This document shows, in pieces, positions 28,818-37,142 of a stretch of DNA of 61,482 nt. The stretch is from contig UQPQ01000013.1 of assembly GCA_900542985.1 (NCBI GenBank), positions 1 to 61,482 on the forward strand, in the 5' to 3' direction. The notes beneath the pieces are model-generated. The model did not search any database and was not told where the DNA came from. It saw only the letters and a program-made list of their open reading frames with translations. The DNA is from an uncultured Bacteroides sp. (GTDB taxonomy: Bacteria > Bacteroidota > Bacteroidia > Bacteroidales > Bacteroidaceae). Position 1 is the stretch's first letter, and each line of letters begins with the position of its first letter. The position numbers and the translations under genes were made by a program.

Positions 28818-30188
28818 ATGGGATATATCAGCATACAAATCAACAAGGCGAAAGGGTCGGCTGACACGGGCGCATCCGACCACATAGAACGCAAGACCAC
28901 GCCCAAGAATGCAGACCCCACACGCACCCACCTCAACCGTGAGCTGGTGCAATTTCCCGATGGCGTGGCAGACCGCACCGGAGCGATAAGCCACCGTATC
29001 CGCACGGCAGGCATCAGGCGGAAGATAACGCCCGACCAAGTGAGGGCAATCCGCATCGTGCTTTCGGGTACGCACGAGGACATGGCTAGGGTGCAGGACG
29101 AGGAAAGGCTTGGCGAATGGTGCGATGACAACCTGCAATGGCTGTACCGCACATTCGGCAAGGAGAACACAGTTTCGGCAGTCCTACACATGGACGAACA
29201 TACACCGCATATCCACGCAACGGTCGTGCCGATAGTAACAGGCGAGCGCAGGAAAACCAAGAGGAAGCAGATAGAGGGCAAACGCACGTACCGCAAGAAA
29301 TCCAACGGCGTTCGCCTGTGCGCCGATGATGTGCTGACACGTGAGAAGCTGGTCGCCTACCATGACAGCTACGCCGCAGCGATGGCGAAATATGGCTTGC
29401 AGCGTGGTGTCCGTGGTTCGGAAGCACGGCATACCACCACCGCCCAATACTACCGTGACCTGAAGCGGCAGACGGGAGAATTGGAAGCCAACGTACAACA
29501 GTTACAGACAGAGCAGCAACAGGCAGAACAACAGCTTGGCGAGGTAAGGCAGGAGGTCAAGTCAGAGAAACTGGAAGCCGCCAAGACGGAAGCTAAGACC
29601 GCACTTGTGGCAAAGGTCGGCTCTCTTTTCGGCAGCGGCAAACTCAAGGAGTTGGAAGCCGACAATCATGCCCTGCAAAGCGAGGTTGCAGCCCGTGACG
29701 AGAGAATAGAACTATTGCAGCAACAGATTGAGTGGCAGCAGGAGGAACACAACCGCCAGCTTATGGAAATGCAAGCCAAGCATCGGAAGGAAATAACGGA
29801 CAAGGAAGCGGAACACCAAAAGAAGGTATCATTTTTGAAATCCATCATTTCAAAAGCCCAAACATGGTTTCCGCTGTTCCAAGAATTGGTGTATATGGAG
29901 AAGTTCTGCCTTAAAGTCGGTTTCAACGAGAGGCAGACCGCTACGCTCATCAGTGGCAAGCCGCTGTTCTACGAGGGCGAACTCTATTCGGAGGAACACA
30001 AACGGAAGTTCAAGACCGAGAAGGCTGGCTTCCAAATGGTGAAAGACCCGAAAGACAGCTCTAAACTTGCACTTGCCATCAACGGGCAATTGATTGGTGA
30101 ATGGTTCAGGGAGCAGTTCGATAGGCTATACGCATCCATGCGAAAGACTGTCATATCACCTCGAAGCAGGAAAAGTCTTCGACAATAA
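28818..30188 (+). CDS. MobV family relaxase / mobilization protein
   Basis: A 456-residue relaxase that should nick oriT and lead DNA transfer with a helper conjugation system. The N-terminal catalytic domain (1 to about 200) has RTHLNREL, SHRIRTAG and the metal-binding HMDEHTPHIHA (His124, His131, His133). Residues about 215-340 are a long Gln/Glu-rich coiled coil (LEANVQQLQTEQQQAEQQ) followed by a helical C-terminal domain. Codons are clearly more GC-rich than those of chromosomal neighbours. The small oriT-like region is just upstream. Confidence 0.92.
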   Translation: MGYISIQINKAKGSADTGASDHIERKTTPKNADPTRTHLNRELVQFPDGVADRTGAISHRIRTAGIRRKITPDQVRAIRIVLSGTHEDMARVQDEERLGEWCDDNLQWLYRTFGKENTVSAVLHMDEHTPHIHATVVPIVTGERRKTKRKQIEGKRTYRKKSNGVRLCADDVLTREKLVAYHDSYAAAMAKYGLQRGVRGSEARHTTTAQYYRDLKRQTGELEANVQQLQTEQQQAEQQLGEVRQEVKSEKLEAAKTEAKTALVAKVGSLFGSGKLKELEADNHALQSEVAARDERIELLQQQIEWQQEEHNRQLMEMQAKHRKEITDKEAEHQKKVSFLKSIISKAQTWFPLFQELVYMEKFCLKVGFNERQTATLISGKPLFYEGELYSEEHKRKFKTEKAGFQMVKDPKDSSKLALAINGQLIGEWFREQFDRLYASMRKTVISPRSRKSLRQ

Positions 30189-30214
30189 GAGTTAATTTGC
30201 TTAAACCTAACGGG

Positions 30215-30250
30215 AAAGGAATAGTCTAATAATAGATTAGGTTATTCCTT
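30215..30250 (+). terminator. Terminator after the relaxase gene
   Basis: Stem AAGGAATAgtCTAAT / ATTAGgtTATTCCTT with a short loop and following Ts. It ends 6 bases before the next -7 box. Confidence 0.7.
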
Positions 30251-30255
30251 TTCGC

Positions 30256-30263
30256 TATTTTTG
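30256..30263 (+). promoter_or_regulatory. -7 box of the cargo operon
   Basis: TATTTTTG, 24 bases before ATG 30287 (12 before an alternative ATG at 30275). Confidence 0.5.
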
Positions 30264-30286
30264 TCATATTATCAATGTATCGTGTC

Positions 30287-31915
30287 ATGAAAAGATTCTT
30301 CGCCTTCATACTTTTACTTGCGACCGTCTGTGTTGTCCAAGCACAAGAAAACACCGTTCAGGGAGACACGCTTGTCTTATTGGAAAACAAAATCTGGCGG
30401 GCAAAATTGCCGGACGAAAAACAATATGTCACGGAAATGGAGTTTCGCGACCATGTTTGGAGGTCTACATTCTTGTACAAGGGGAAAACAGACACGATTG
30501 AAACCTCCTACGGGATATGCGGTGATACCATCAAAACGTATGACCGTAAACAATATAAAATACTCGAACTCACAGACAGTACACTGGTTATCCTTTACTT
30601 GCCGGAAAGGATGACAATAGGTGTTGGGGCGATGAAATACATCAATATCGTTAATTCGCCTGCAAAGATGCGTGAGAATGAAAATCGGCTGGACAGTATC
30701 TGGCGCAAAGAGGACATCTGGAACAAGGGCATTGCCTCAATATCCGGAAAGCCAATCAAAGACTTGTCAACCATAGAGCCTCCCCGATGGGCGAAATGGG
30801 ATTACGATTTGGAGAAATATTACACTTCCCAAATGGTTTATCCCGAAGAGCTATTGAAGAAGAACCAAGCCGGATATTCCGTAGTAATGTTCTCCATTGA
30901 CACATTAGGATTACCGCGCGGCATTAATATATTGACATCTAAACATAAGAACTTCGACAAAGAAGTTGTCAGGCTGACAAAAGAATTGCCGCATTGCCTG
31001 CCGTACAGGAACAAGGACGGCAAGCGGATGGAATGTTTCTATACGGTATATGTGCCTTTCTTGCCCCAACACTATAGGGATAGGATAAAGGCGGACAGCA
31101 TTGCGGAAGAAGAATTGAAACAGTGCTTCGTTGAATGGGAAACAGTCGCTTATTTCCAAGAAGCGAAGCCGTGGTCTGCACAAGAGTATATCACCCAACG
31201 GCTGGTATATGACCCAGCGCTGTTGGGGGACAAGAAGCAGGTGAGAGGCATCTATACGGTGCGGATTAACTCGTATGGGGAAGTATATGAAGCCAAAACC
31301 CTGCGAAGCTGTGGCATTGAAGATTGGGATAATCAAGTATTGAACATCATCAGAAAGATGCCCCGCTGGATGCCTACCATCAATTACTACGGGAAAGGAG
31401 AATATAGGGAATCTGTATGGACTATACCTATAATTTTTAAGAAGGACAGGTGTTTGATTGCCCACACAACTGAAGAACGTCTTGAGGTCGATGTCCCTAT
31501 ATGCTATTTGAATGAACAAGGCGATACCATTGTGCCATACGGCAAATACAAATTCTGCGAAACAGACACTATACGGGACATCGGTTTTGTGTATGAGAAC
31601 AAGCAGGACGCACGGATTGTTTGCATAAACAATCAAGGCCAAGAATTGTTCTCTGTGTTCAAATGCGATAACGGACCCGATTATATCCGTGAAGGACTTT
31701 TCCGTATCACGGATGAGAACGAATTGATAGGTTTTGCCGATTCTTTGGGCAATGTAGTCATTGAACCTCAATTCAAATTTGCTTTCCCATTCAAGAACGG
31801 CAAAGCAAAAGTTACATTTACAGGAGAAGAGAAAGCGATATTTGACGGAGAGCATCGCGAATGGGTAAGTGATAAATGGCAATATATTAACAAGAAAGGA
31901 GAGATTATACAATGA
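30287..31915 (+). CDS. Secreted protein with two TonB C-terminal-like domains and WG repeats
   Basis: The 542-residue protein starts MKRFFAFILLLATVCVVQAQ, a signal peptide. Two segments, about 180-255 (YPEELLKKNQAGYSVVMFSI) and about 295-385 (QVRGIYTVRINSYGEVYEAK), have the pattern of TonB C-terminal domains (strand, DxxG/SYGEV turn, helix, P-rich end). About 455-535 reads like WG repeats (REGLFRITDENELIGFADS, then a WQYINKKGEII end). There is no transmembrane anchor or Pro-rich linker, so it is not a working TonB. It is the first gene of a three-gene overlapping operon. Perhaps an outer-membrane or periplasmic binding protein; function unknown. Confidence 0.72.
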   Translation: MKRFFAFILLLATVCVVQAQENTVQGDTLVLLENKIWRAKLPDEKQYVTEMEFRDHVWRSTFLYKGKTDTIETSYGICGDTIKTYDRKQYKILELTDSTLVILYLPERMTIGVGAMKYINIVNSPAKMRENENRLDSIWRKEDIWNKGIASISGKPIKDLSTIEPPRWAKWDYDLEKYYTSQMVYPEELLKKNQAGYSVVMFSIDTLGLPRGINILTSKHKNFDKEVVRLTKELPHCLPYRNKDGKRMECFYTVYVPFLPQHYRDRIKADSIAEEELKQCFVEWETVAYFQEAKPWSAQEYITQRLVYDPALLGDKKQVRGIYTVRINSYGEVYEAKTLRSCGIEDWDNQVLNIIRKMPRWMPTINYYGKGEYRESVWTIPIIFKKDRCLIAHTTEERLEVDVPICYLNEQGDTIVPYGKYKFCETDTIRDIGFVYENKQDARIVCINNQGQELFSVFKCDNGPDYIREGLFRITDENELIGFADSLGNVVIEPQFKFAFPFKNGKAKVTFTGEEKAIFDGEHREWVSDKWQYINKKGEIIQ

Positions 31916-32481
31916 GAACTATAATTTTAGTAGCAATGTTATCAAGTGCCGTTTGCCTGAGTTGCACCAACAAGCGGCAACAGTTCCAGCCGGAAGCAAC
32001 ACCGGACAAAGAATTGGCTATCATTGGAGGAAACGATACGGTTACAAGCATCCAAGTTGTATCAGCGGATAAAGACACCGTCATCTATGATACGCCAGAG
32101 TGTTACCTTTGGTATGTCGAAGATTTGTCGGACAAGTACAAAAACAAACCAGTTTCCATGTGGACGGAATGTTCTGTTTATGGGGAGAATGTACAAATCG
32201 TTAATGTGTTCGTTGCAAACCCGACACCTGTTTCGCTGATGTATGGAAGAGGTTGGAAATTAGAACAATGGAACGGGAAAGAATGGGGTATAGCTAAAAC
32301 AAAAGGTGACAGAAGTTGGTTTGATGATGGGTTTAACAAGCAAAAAGCACCTTTATTGTATTGCTTTCGTTTCCCCGTCGGCAGGTACTATTATCTTCCC
32401 AAAGGGAAATACCGGATATGTAAATCGTTCTCCGCGAAAAGAGAGTATATAGAATTAAGTGCAGAATTTGAAATCAAATAG
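31912..32481 (+). CDS. Lipoprotein with a C-terminal Ig-like domain, 189 aa
   Basis: It starts MRTIILVAMLSSAVCLSC, a lipoprotein signal with Cys18. About residues 85-189 are beta-rich: VSLMYGRGWKLEQWNGKEWG followed by PKGKYRICKSF, resembling a bacterial Ig-like domain in which an LPxGKYRI strand is diagnostic. Its start overlaps the stop of the TonB/WG-type gene by 4 bases (ATGA), so they are coupled. Envelope-anchored partner in the same system; activity unknown. Confidence 0.68.
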   Translation: MRTIILVAMLSSAVCLSCTNKRQQFQPEATPDKELAIIGGNDTVTSIQVVSADKDTVIYDTPECYLWYVEDLSDKYKNKPVSMWTECSVYGENVQIVNVFVANPTPVSLMYGRGWKLEQWNGKEWGIAKTKGDRSWFDDGFNKQKAPLLYCFRFPVGRYYYLPKGKYRICKSFSAKREYIELSAEFEIK

Positions 32482-32485
32482 CTTT

Positions 32486-33178
32486 ATGAAAACAAGATTA
32501 TCAGTATTCATTATCAGTCTATTGGCAACCTTTTCCTTGCAAGCGCAAACCAATGAACGGTACATTGAAGTGACAGGTACATCGGAAATAGAAATTGTAC
32601 CCGACAGAATCCATTATCAGATTGAAATCCGTGAATACTTCGAGGAAGAATTCGACGGGAAATCGAAGCCCGAAGAATACCGCACCAAAGTGCCTTTGGC
32701 AGAGATAGAACAAGGATTGAGAGAAGCCATTGCCCAAGCAGGCATCCCACAAAATGCTATCCGGACAGAAGAAATCGGCGATTATTGGCGGCAGCAAGGG
32801 CAGGACTTCTTGGTTTCCAAGAAGTTTGATATTACACTGACCGACTTCAATCAGATAAATGAAATCGTCAAGCACATTGATACGAAAGGTATCCACACCA
32901 TGCGCATCGGTGAATTGGAGAACAAGGATATACTTGCCTATCACCAAAAGGGGAAGATTGAAGCACTGAAAGCCGCTCAACGGAAAGCAACCTATTTGGT
33001 GGAGGCGTTGGGTAAGAGACTGGGTAACGTGATACGTATTGTAGAAGAAGGGAGCAGCAATAATATGTTCCCGTTTGCACAAAGCAATGTCCTGTCATCC
33101 GATGCTTCTTCATTCGACAACTTCCGCACCATCAAGAAAAAATATTCCATGCTGGTACGTTTTGAAATCATTGATTAA
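32486..33178 (+). CDS. SIMPL (DUF541) domain protein, secreted
   Basis: A 230-residue protein with a signal peptide (MKTRLSVFIISLLATFSLQA) and a SIMPL domain. YIEVTGTSEIEIVPDRIHYQ is the typical first strand; DFNQINEIVKHIDTKG and ALKAAQRKATYLVEALGKRLG are conserved later segments. SIMPL proteins form periplasmic ring oligomers of uncertain role, often linked to envelope stress. It ends the cargo operon, four bases after the lipoprotein gene. I chose start 32486, where the signal peptide begins. Confidence 0.85.
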   Translation: MKTRLSVFIISLLATFSLQAQTNERYIEVTGTSEIEIVPDRIHYQIEIREYFEEEFDGKSKPEEYRTKVPLAEIEQGLREAIAQAGIPQNAIRTEEIGDYWRQQGQDFLVSKKFDITLTDFNQINEIVKHIDTKGIHTMRIGELENKDILAYHQKGKIEALKAAQRKATYLVEALGKRLGNVIRIVEEGSSNNMFPFAQSNVLSSDASSFDNFRTIKKKYSMLVRFEIID

Positions 33179-33182
33179 ATGT

Positions 33183-33232
33183 AAGGCGGACGAAAGGAAA
33201 ATGCCATATTCTTCTTTTCGTCCGCTTTATTT
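33183..33232 (+). terminator. Terminator of the cargo operon
   Basis: Stem GGCGGACGAAA / TTTCGTCCGC with a loop of about 25 bases, then TTTATTTG. Confidence 0.75.
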
Positions 33233-33235
33233 GCC

Positions 33236-33410
33236 TATATTTGCATCCGTAAGAGTTACCCAAACAAGCAAAGCGATGCAGACCACGGCAATTAGAACGG
33301 TTGCCAAATCATTACCCCAAAACAAGGTAATCCTTCTAACTTGTTTAATATCAAATAGCTATATTCCTTATACAGATTTACGGAAAAAAATTGTCTTTAT
33401 GTCAGTCTGA
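33236..33410 (+). other. Right-end promoter and short ORF crossing the element boundary
   Basis: A -7 box TATATTTG (33236-33243) precedes ATG 33276, which opens a 44-codon frame (MQTTAIRTVAKSLPQNKVIL and on) ending at 33410. The frame runs across the right end repeat, so it is probably an element gene start fused to chromosomal sequence by integration. Coding status is doubtful. From 33411 to 33707 only a repeat array and the kbl promoter are seen. Confidence 0.35.
33294..33317. repeat. Right element end (putative attR repeat)
   Basis: Matches 25187-25210 at 22 of 24 positions in the same orientation; 8.1 kb apart. Confidence 0.65.
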
Positions 33411-33499
33411 GTCAAGAATTATACCTAAAACTTTAGGGTTACAGTGTAAATAAGATACTTCTCTGCGGAAGGAGTAATTGGGTATTGGTATTTTCAGCC

Positions 33500-33587
33500 G
33501 TCTCCTTGCAGTGAGACACTCATCTCACTGTAGGGAGACGAGTGTCTCATTACAAGGAGACGTCCGTCCCACTGCTAGGAGACGCAT
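33500..33587. repeat. Dispersed repeat, copy 2: four tandem 22-bp palindromic units
   Basis: Units start at 33500, 33522, 33544 and 33566, each GTCTC-N8-GAGAC-like with a 4-bp linker. It is located between the mobile element end and the kbl promoter. Confidence 0.9.
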
Positions 33588-33692
33588 TATGAATCGGGTA
33601 CCGGCTGTGTTTTCCTTCCTTATCCCTTCCTTTTTCTTCCGGCAGAATGAGGATATTCGGGAAAAAAATCGGATATTTGCAATAATAGAACT

Positions 33693-33700
33693 TAAATTTG
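33693..33700 (+). promoter_or_regulatory. Possible -7 box of kbl
   Basis: TAAATTTG only 7 bases before ATG 33708, which would give a nearly leaderless mRNA. It may instead be a chance match. Confidence 0.35.
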
Positions 33701-33707
33701 GACAGGT

Positions 33708-34895
33708 ATGTATGGTAAATTTAAAGAGTTCCTTACGCAGGAACTGGCTGGTATAGAAGCAGCCGGATTGTATAAAAACGAACGTATTATTACGACTCCT
33801 CAGCGTGCTGACATAAAGGTGGGAAGCGGAAGTGATGTGCTGAACTTCTGTGCCAACAACTATCTGGGGCTGTCCGACAACAAACGCCTGATAGAAGCAG
33901 CCAAGCAGGCAATGGATACTCATGGATACGGTATGTCTTCCGTACGTTTTATCTGCGGAACACAAGACTTGCACAAACAGCTTGAAGCAGCTATTTCCGA
34001 TTATTTCCACACCGAAGATACTATTCTGTATGCCGCTTGTTTCGATGCCAACGGAGGTTTGTTCGAACCGCTCTTTACAGAAGAAGATGCTATCATCTCC
34101 GATGCGTTGAACCACGCTTCTATTATTGACGGAGTACGTCTTTGTAAGGCAAAACGCTACCGTTATGCCAACGCTGATATGGCGGATTTGGAACGTTGTC
34201 TGCAAGAAGCACAGGCACAGCGTCACCGCATCATTGCTACAGACGGTGTGTTCTCAATGGACGGTAACGTAGCTCCGATGGACAAGATTTGTGAACTGGC
34301 TGAGAAATACGATGCACTGGTTATGGTAGACGAATCACACTCGGCTGGTGTAGTAGGTCCGACCGGACATGGTGTAGCCGAACAGTTTGGTGTATACGAC
34401 AAGGTAGATATCTTTACCGGTACACTGGGTAAGGCATTCGGTGGTGCGATGGGTGGTTTCACTACCGGTAAGAAAGAAATCATTGCTATGTTGCGTCAGC
34501 GTTCTCGTCCATACCTGTTCTCTAATTCAGTAGCTCCTGCCATTATCGGAGCAAGCCTTGAAATGTTCAAGATGCTGAAGGAAAGCAACGATTTGCATAC
34601 TAAGCTGATGGACAACGTAACTTACTTCCGCGACAAGATGCTGGCTGCTGGTTTCGATATCAAACCAACTCAGAGTGCCATCTGTGCGGTGATGTTGTAC
34701 GATGCTAAACTTTCTCAAGACTTTGCTGCACGCATGCAGGAAGAAGGTATTTACGTAACCGGTTTCTATTATCCGGTAGTGCCGAAAGGACAGGCACGTA
34801 TCCGTGTACAGCTGTCTGCCGGACACGAACGTGCACACCTCGACAAGGCTATCGAAGCCTTTATCAAAGTGGGCAAGGAACTGAAAGTAATTTAA
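33708..34895 (+). CDS. kbl: Glycine C-acetyltransferase (2-amino-3-ketobutyrate CoA ligase)
   Basis: A PLP-dependent alpha-oxoamine synthase of 395 residues that converts 2-amino-3-ketobutyrate and CoA to glycine and acetyl-CoA. NFCANNYLGLSDN, MVDESHSAGVVGPTGHG and the PLP-lysine motif TGTLGKAFGGAMGG are diagnostic. The start MYGKFKEFLTQEL fits the family N-terminus. It works with Tdh, encoded at 24067-25020 in the opposite direction; the mobile element now separates them. A strong terminator follows. Confidence 0.96.
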   Translation: MYGKFKEFLTQELAGIEAAGLYKNERIITTPQRADIKVGSGSDVLNFCANNYLGLSDNKRLIEAAKQAMDTHGYGMSSVRFICGTQDLHKQLEAAISDYFHTEDTILYAACFDANGGLFEPLFTEEDAIISDALNHASIIDGVRLCKAKRYRYANADMADLERCLQEAQAQRHRIIATDGVFSMDGNVAPMDKICELAEKYDALVMVDESHSAGVVGPTGHGVAEQFGVYDKVDIFTGTLGKAFGGAMGGFTTGKKEIIAMLRQRSRPYLFSNSVAPAIIGASLEMFKMLKESNDLHTKLMDNVTYFRDKMLAAGFDIKPTQSAICAVMLYDAKLSQDFAARMQEEGIYVTGFYYPVVPKGQARIRVQLSAGHERAHLDKAIEAFIKVGKELKVI

Positions 34896-34918
34896 TCGGT
34901 TTTTCCGGTAAAAATAAG

Positions 34919-34963
34919 AAAGTCCGGCAATGTGCGAATCATTGCCGGACTTTCCTGTTTTTT
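34919..34963 (+). terminator. Terminator of kbl
   Basis: Stem AAAGTCCGGCAATG / CATTGCCGGACTTT with a 7-base loop, then a T-rich tail. Confidence 0.92.
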
Positions 34964-34978
34964 GTTGGAACAAAAAGG

Positions 34979-35050
34979 TAGCCCCGAGGGGAATCGAACC
35001 CCTATCTAAAGTTTAGGAAACTTCTATTCTATCCGTTGAACTACAAGGCC
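34979..35050 (-). tRNA. tRNA-Arg, anticodon CCT
   Basis: A 72-nt cloverleaf on the minus strand starting GGCCTTGTAGTTCAACGG. The D stem is GTTC/GAAT, the anticodon stem GAAGT/ACTTT with loop TTCCTAA, and the T arm AGGGG-TTCGATT-CCCCT. CCA is not encoded. The acceptor stem GGCCTTG with CGGGGCT contains three G-U pairs, including the first pair, which is unusual. It reads AGG arginine codons. Confidence 0.9.
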
Positions 35051-35059
35051 ATGTGTCTG

Positions 35060-35089
35060 CAAAGTTACTTTTTTTTATGGATATCCCAA
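35060..35089 (-). promoter_or_regulatory. Promoter of tRNA-Arg
   Basis: On the minus strand TTG (35087-35089), a 19-bp spacer and TAACTTTG (35060-35067) match the Bacteroides promoter. Transcription would start a few bases before the tRNA. Confidence 0.65.
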
Positions 35090-35211
35090 TAATTCTGTAT
35101 AAAAAACTCTTATCTATCCATTTCTGTAAATAAGCGTTGATTTATTTTGATTTTAGCAAGAACTTTGCCATTTTTGCGTTTATCGAATTTGTGAACTTTA
35201 AATAATATATT

Positions 35212-37068
35212 ATGGCAGAAGAAATGATTGTCAAAGAGTTGGAAGATGTCGTAGTACGTTTTTCCGGTGACTCGGGCGACGGTATGCAGTTGGCCGGAAA
35301 TATGTTCTCCAATATATCGGCTACTGAGGGAAATGATATCAGTACATTCCCCGATTATCCGGCTGATATTCGCGCACCGCAAGGAACACTGACCGGAGTA
35401 TCGGGCTTTCAGGTACACATTGGCTCCGACAAAGTCTATACTCCAGGAGATAAATGCGATGTGCTGGTAGCGATGAATCCGGCTGCTTTGAAAACACAAT
35501 ATAAATTCTGTAAACCGCAGGCGGTAATCATCATCGATTCCGACTCGTTTACACCCCGTGATCTTGAAAAGGCAAAATTCACACTGGAAAATCCTTTCTC
35601 CGAATTAGGTATTAAAAATGAGGTGGTAGAAGCAGCTATTACTACCATGTGCAAGGAGAGTCTGAAAGACAGCGGACTGGACAATAAAACCATCATGCGA
35701 ACCAAGAATATGTTTGCATTGGGGTTGGTGTGCTGGCTGTTCCATCGTGATATCAAGGTAGGAGAGAAGTTGTTGCGTGAAAAATTTGCCAAGAAGCCCG
35801 AGATTGCAGAAGCCAATATCAAGGTGCTTTATGACGGCTATCACTTTGGTGAAAATACGCACGCTTCCGTATCGACAAGTTATACGGTGCCTTCTAAAAA
35901 GCAGAAGGAAAAAGGCCGGTATATGGATATCAACGGAAACAAGGCTACGGCTTATGGCTTGATAGCTGCAGCGGAAAAGGCCGGATTGCAGTTGTATCTG
36001 GGTTCTTACCCCATTACACCGGCTACTGATATTTTGCATGAACTGGCAAAGCATAAGTCGTTGGGTGTAAAGACCGTACAGTGTGAGGATGAAATTGCAG
36101 GTTGTGCATCGGCTGTAGGAGCTGCTTTTGCAGGAGCTTTGGCGGTTACTACAACTTCCGGTCCGGGTATCTGCCTGAAAAGTGAGGCAATGAATCTGGC
36201 GGTGATTACCGAATTACCTTTGGTGATTGTGGATGTGCAGCGTGGTGGACCGTCTACCGGACTTCCTACCAAATCGGAGCAGACCGATTTGTTGCAGGTA
36301 TTGTATGGACGAAACGGAGAAAGTCCGATGCCGGTGATTGCAGCTACTTCGCCGACCAATTGCTTCGACTCGGCTTATATGGCTTGTAAAATTGCATTGG
36401 AATACATGACTCCGGTTGTGTTGCTTACAGACGCATACATTGCCAACGGTTCTGCGGCATGGCGTTTGCCCGACTTGAAGGAGTATCCGTCTATTGTTCC
36501 TCCTTATGTGAAGCCCGAAATGGCTGGCTCGTGGACTCCTTTCCAGCGTGCTGAAAACGGGGTACGTTATTGGGCTGTACCGGGTATGGAAGGCTTTATG
36601 CATCGTATTGGCGGACTGGAAAAGAGCAATGAAAACGGAGCTATCTCTACCGAGCCCGAAAACCATCACCTTATGACACAGCTTCGTGCACAGAAGGTAG
36701 AACGGATTGCAGATATTATTCCCGACCTGAAGGTGGAAGGAGAGGAAGATGCCGATTTGCTGATTGTGGGCTTTGGCGGTACATACGGACATTTGCATTC
36801 GGCTATGGATACATTGAACCGCAGTGGATACAAAGTGGCATTGGCTCACTTCCAGTTTATCAATCCGCTTCCCCGCAATACGGAAGAAGTATTGCGTCGC
36901 TACAAGAAGATTGTAGTAGCCGAGCAGAATATGGGACAATTGGCCGGCTATCTGCGTATGAAGATAGAAGGTATCCGTCTGCATCAGTTCAATCAGGTAA
37001 AAGGCCAGCCTTTTGTCGTACAGGAACTAGTAGAGGCTTTTACGGAATTAATAAAGAATGAAGAGTGA
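35212..37068 (+). CDS. korA: 2-oxoacid:acceptor oxidoreductase, fused gamma-alpha subunit
   Basis: A 618-residue subunit of a ferredoxin-linked 2-oxoacid (probably 2-oxoglutarate) oxidoreductase. Residues 1 to about 190 are the gamma domain (VRFSGDSGDGMQLAGNMFSN). From about 230 the alpha pyrimidine-binding domain follows: GSYPITPATDILHELAKH, TTSGPGICLKSEAMNLA and QRGGPSTGLPTKSEQTDLLQ. The C-terminal transketolase-like domain ends near LAGYLRMKIEGI. With KorB it makes succinyl-CoA and reduced ferredoxin, or runs in reverse to fix CO2. Confidence 0.94.
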   Translation: MAEEMIVKELEDVVVRFSGDSGDGMQLAGNMFSNISATEGNDISTFPDYPADIRAPQGTLTGVSGFQVHIGSDKVYTPGDKCDVLVAMNPAALKTQYKFCKPQAVIIIDSDSFTPRDLEKAKFTLENPFSELGIKNEVVEAAITTMCKESLKDSGLDNKTIMRTKNMFALGLVCWLFHRDIKVGEKLLREKFAKKPEIAEANIKVLYDGYHFGENTHASVSTSYTVPSKKQKEKGRYMDINGNKATAYGLIAAAEKAGLQLYLGSYPITPATDILHELAKHKSLGVKTVQCEDEIAGCASAVGAAFAGALAVTTTSGPGICLKSEAMNLAVITELPLVIVDVQRGGPSTGLPTKSEQTDLLQVLYGRNGESPMPVIAATSPTNCFDSAYMACKIALEYMTPVVLLTDAYIANGSAAWRLPDLKEYPSIVPPYVKPEMAGSWTPFQRAENGVRYWAVPGMEGFMHRIGGLEKSNENGAISTEPENHHLMTQLRAQKVERIADIIPDLKVEGEEDADLLIVGFGGTYGHLHSAMDTLNRSGYKVALAHFQFINPLPRNTEEVLRRYKKIVVAEQNMGQLAGYLRMKIEGIRLHQFNQVKGQPFVVQELVEAFTELIKNEE

Positions 37069-37142
37069 TGCATAAAGATATGTCATCTTTATTCTTCATT
37101 TTTCATTCAGCATTCATCATTCTTAATTCTTAATTTGTAAGT

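Larger units (their letters stand above)
25187..33317. mobile_element. Integrated mobilizable element of about 8.1 kb between tdh and kbl
   Basis: It is bounded by direct repeats of 24 bp (22 identical) with a tyrosine integrase just inside the left one. It contains, in order: integrase, two small ORFs, an RNA-NYN nuclease unit, two gene remnants, an oriT-like region, a MobV relaxase and a three-gene envelope cargo operon. No conjugation pore genes are present, so transfer would need a helper. The integrase and relaxase genes are richer in G+C, notably at third codon positions, than the flanking genes. Confidence 0.75.

Noticed and set aside
30287..31915. Functional TonB energy transducer
   Set aside because: It has a cleavable signal peptide, no retained membrane anchor or Pro-rich spacer, and two C-terminal-type domains in the middle of the protein.
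37069..37142. ATTCTTCATTTTTCATT-like short repeats between korA and korB
   Set aside because: Simple AT-rich tandem-like sequence common in Bacteroides gaps; no element boundary or structure seen.
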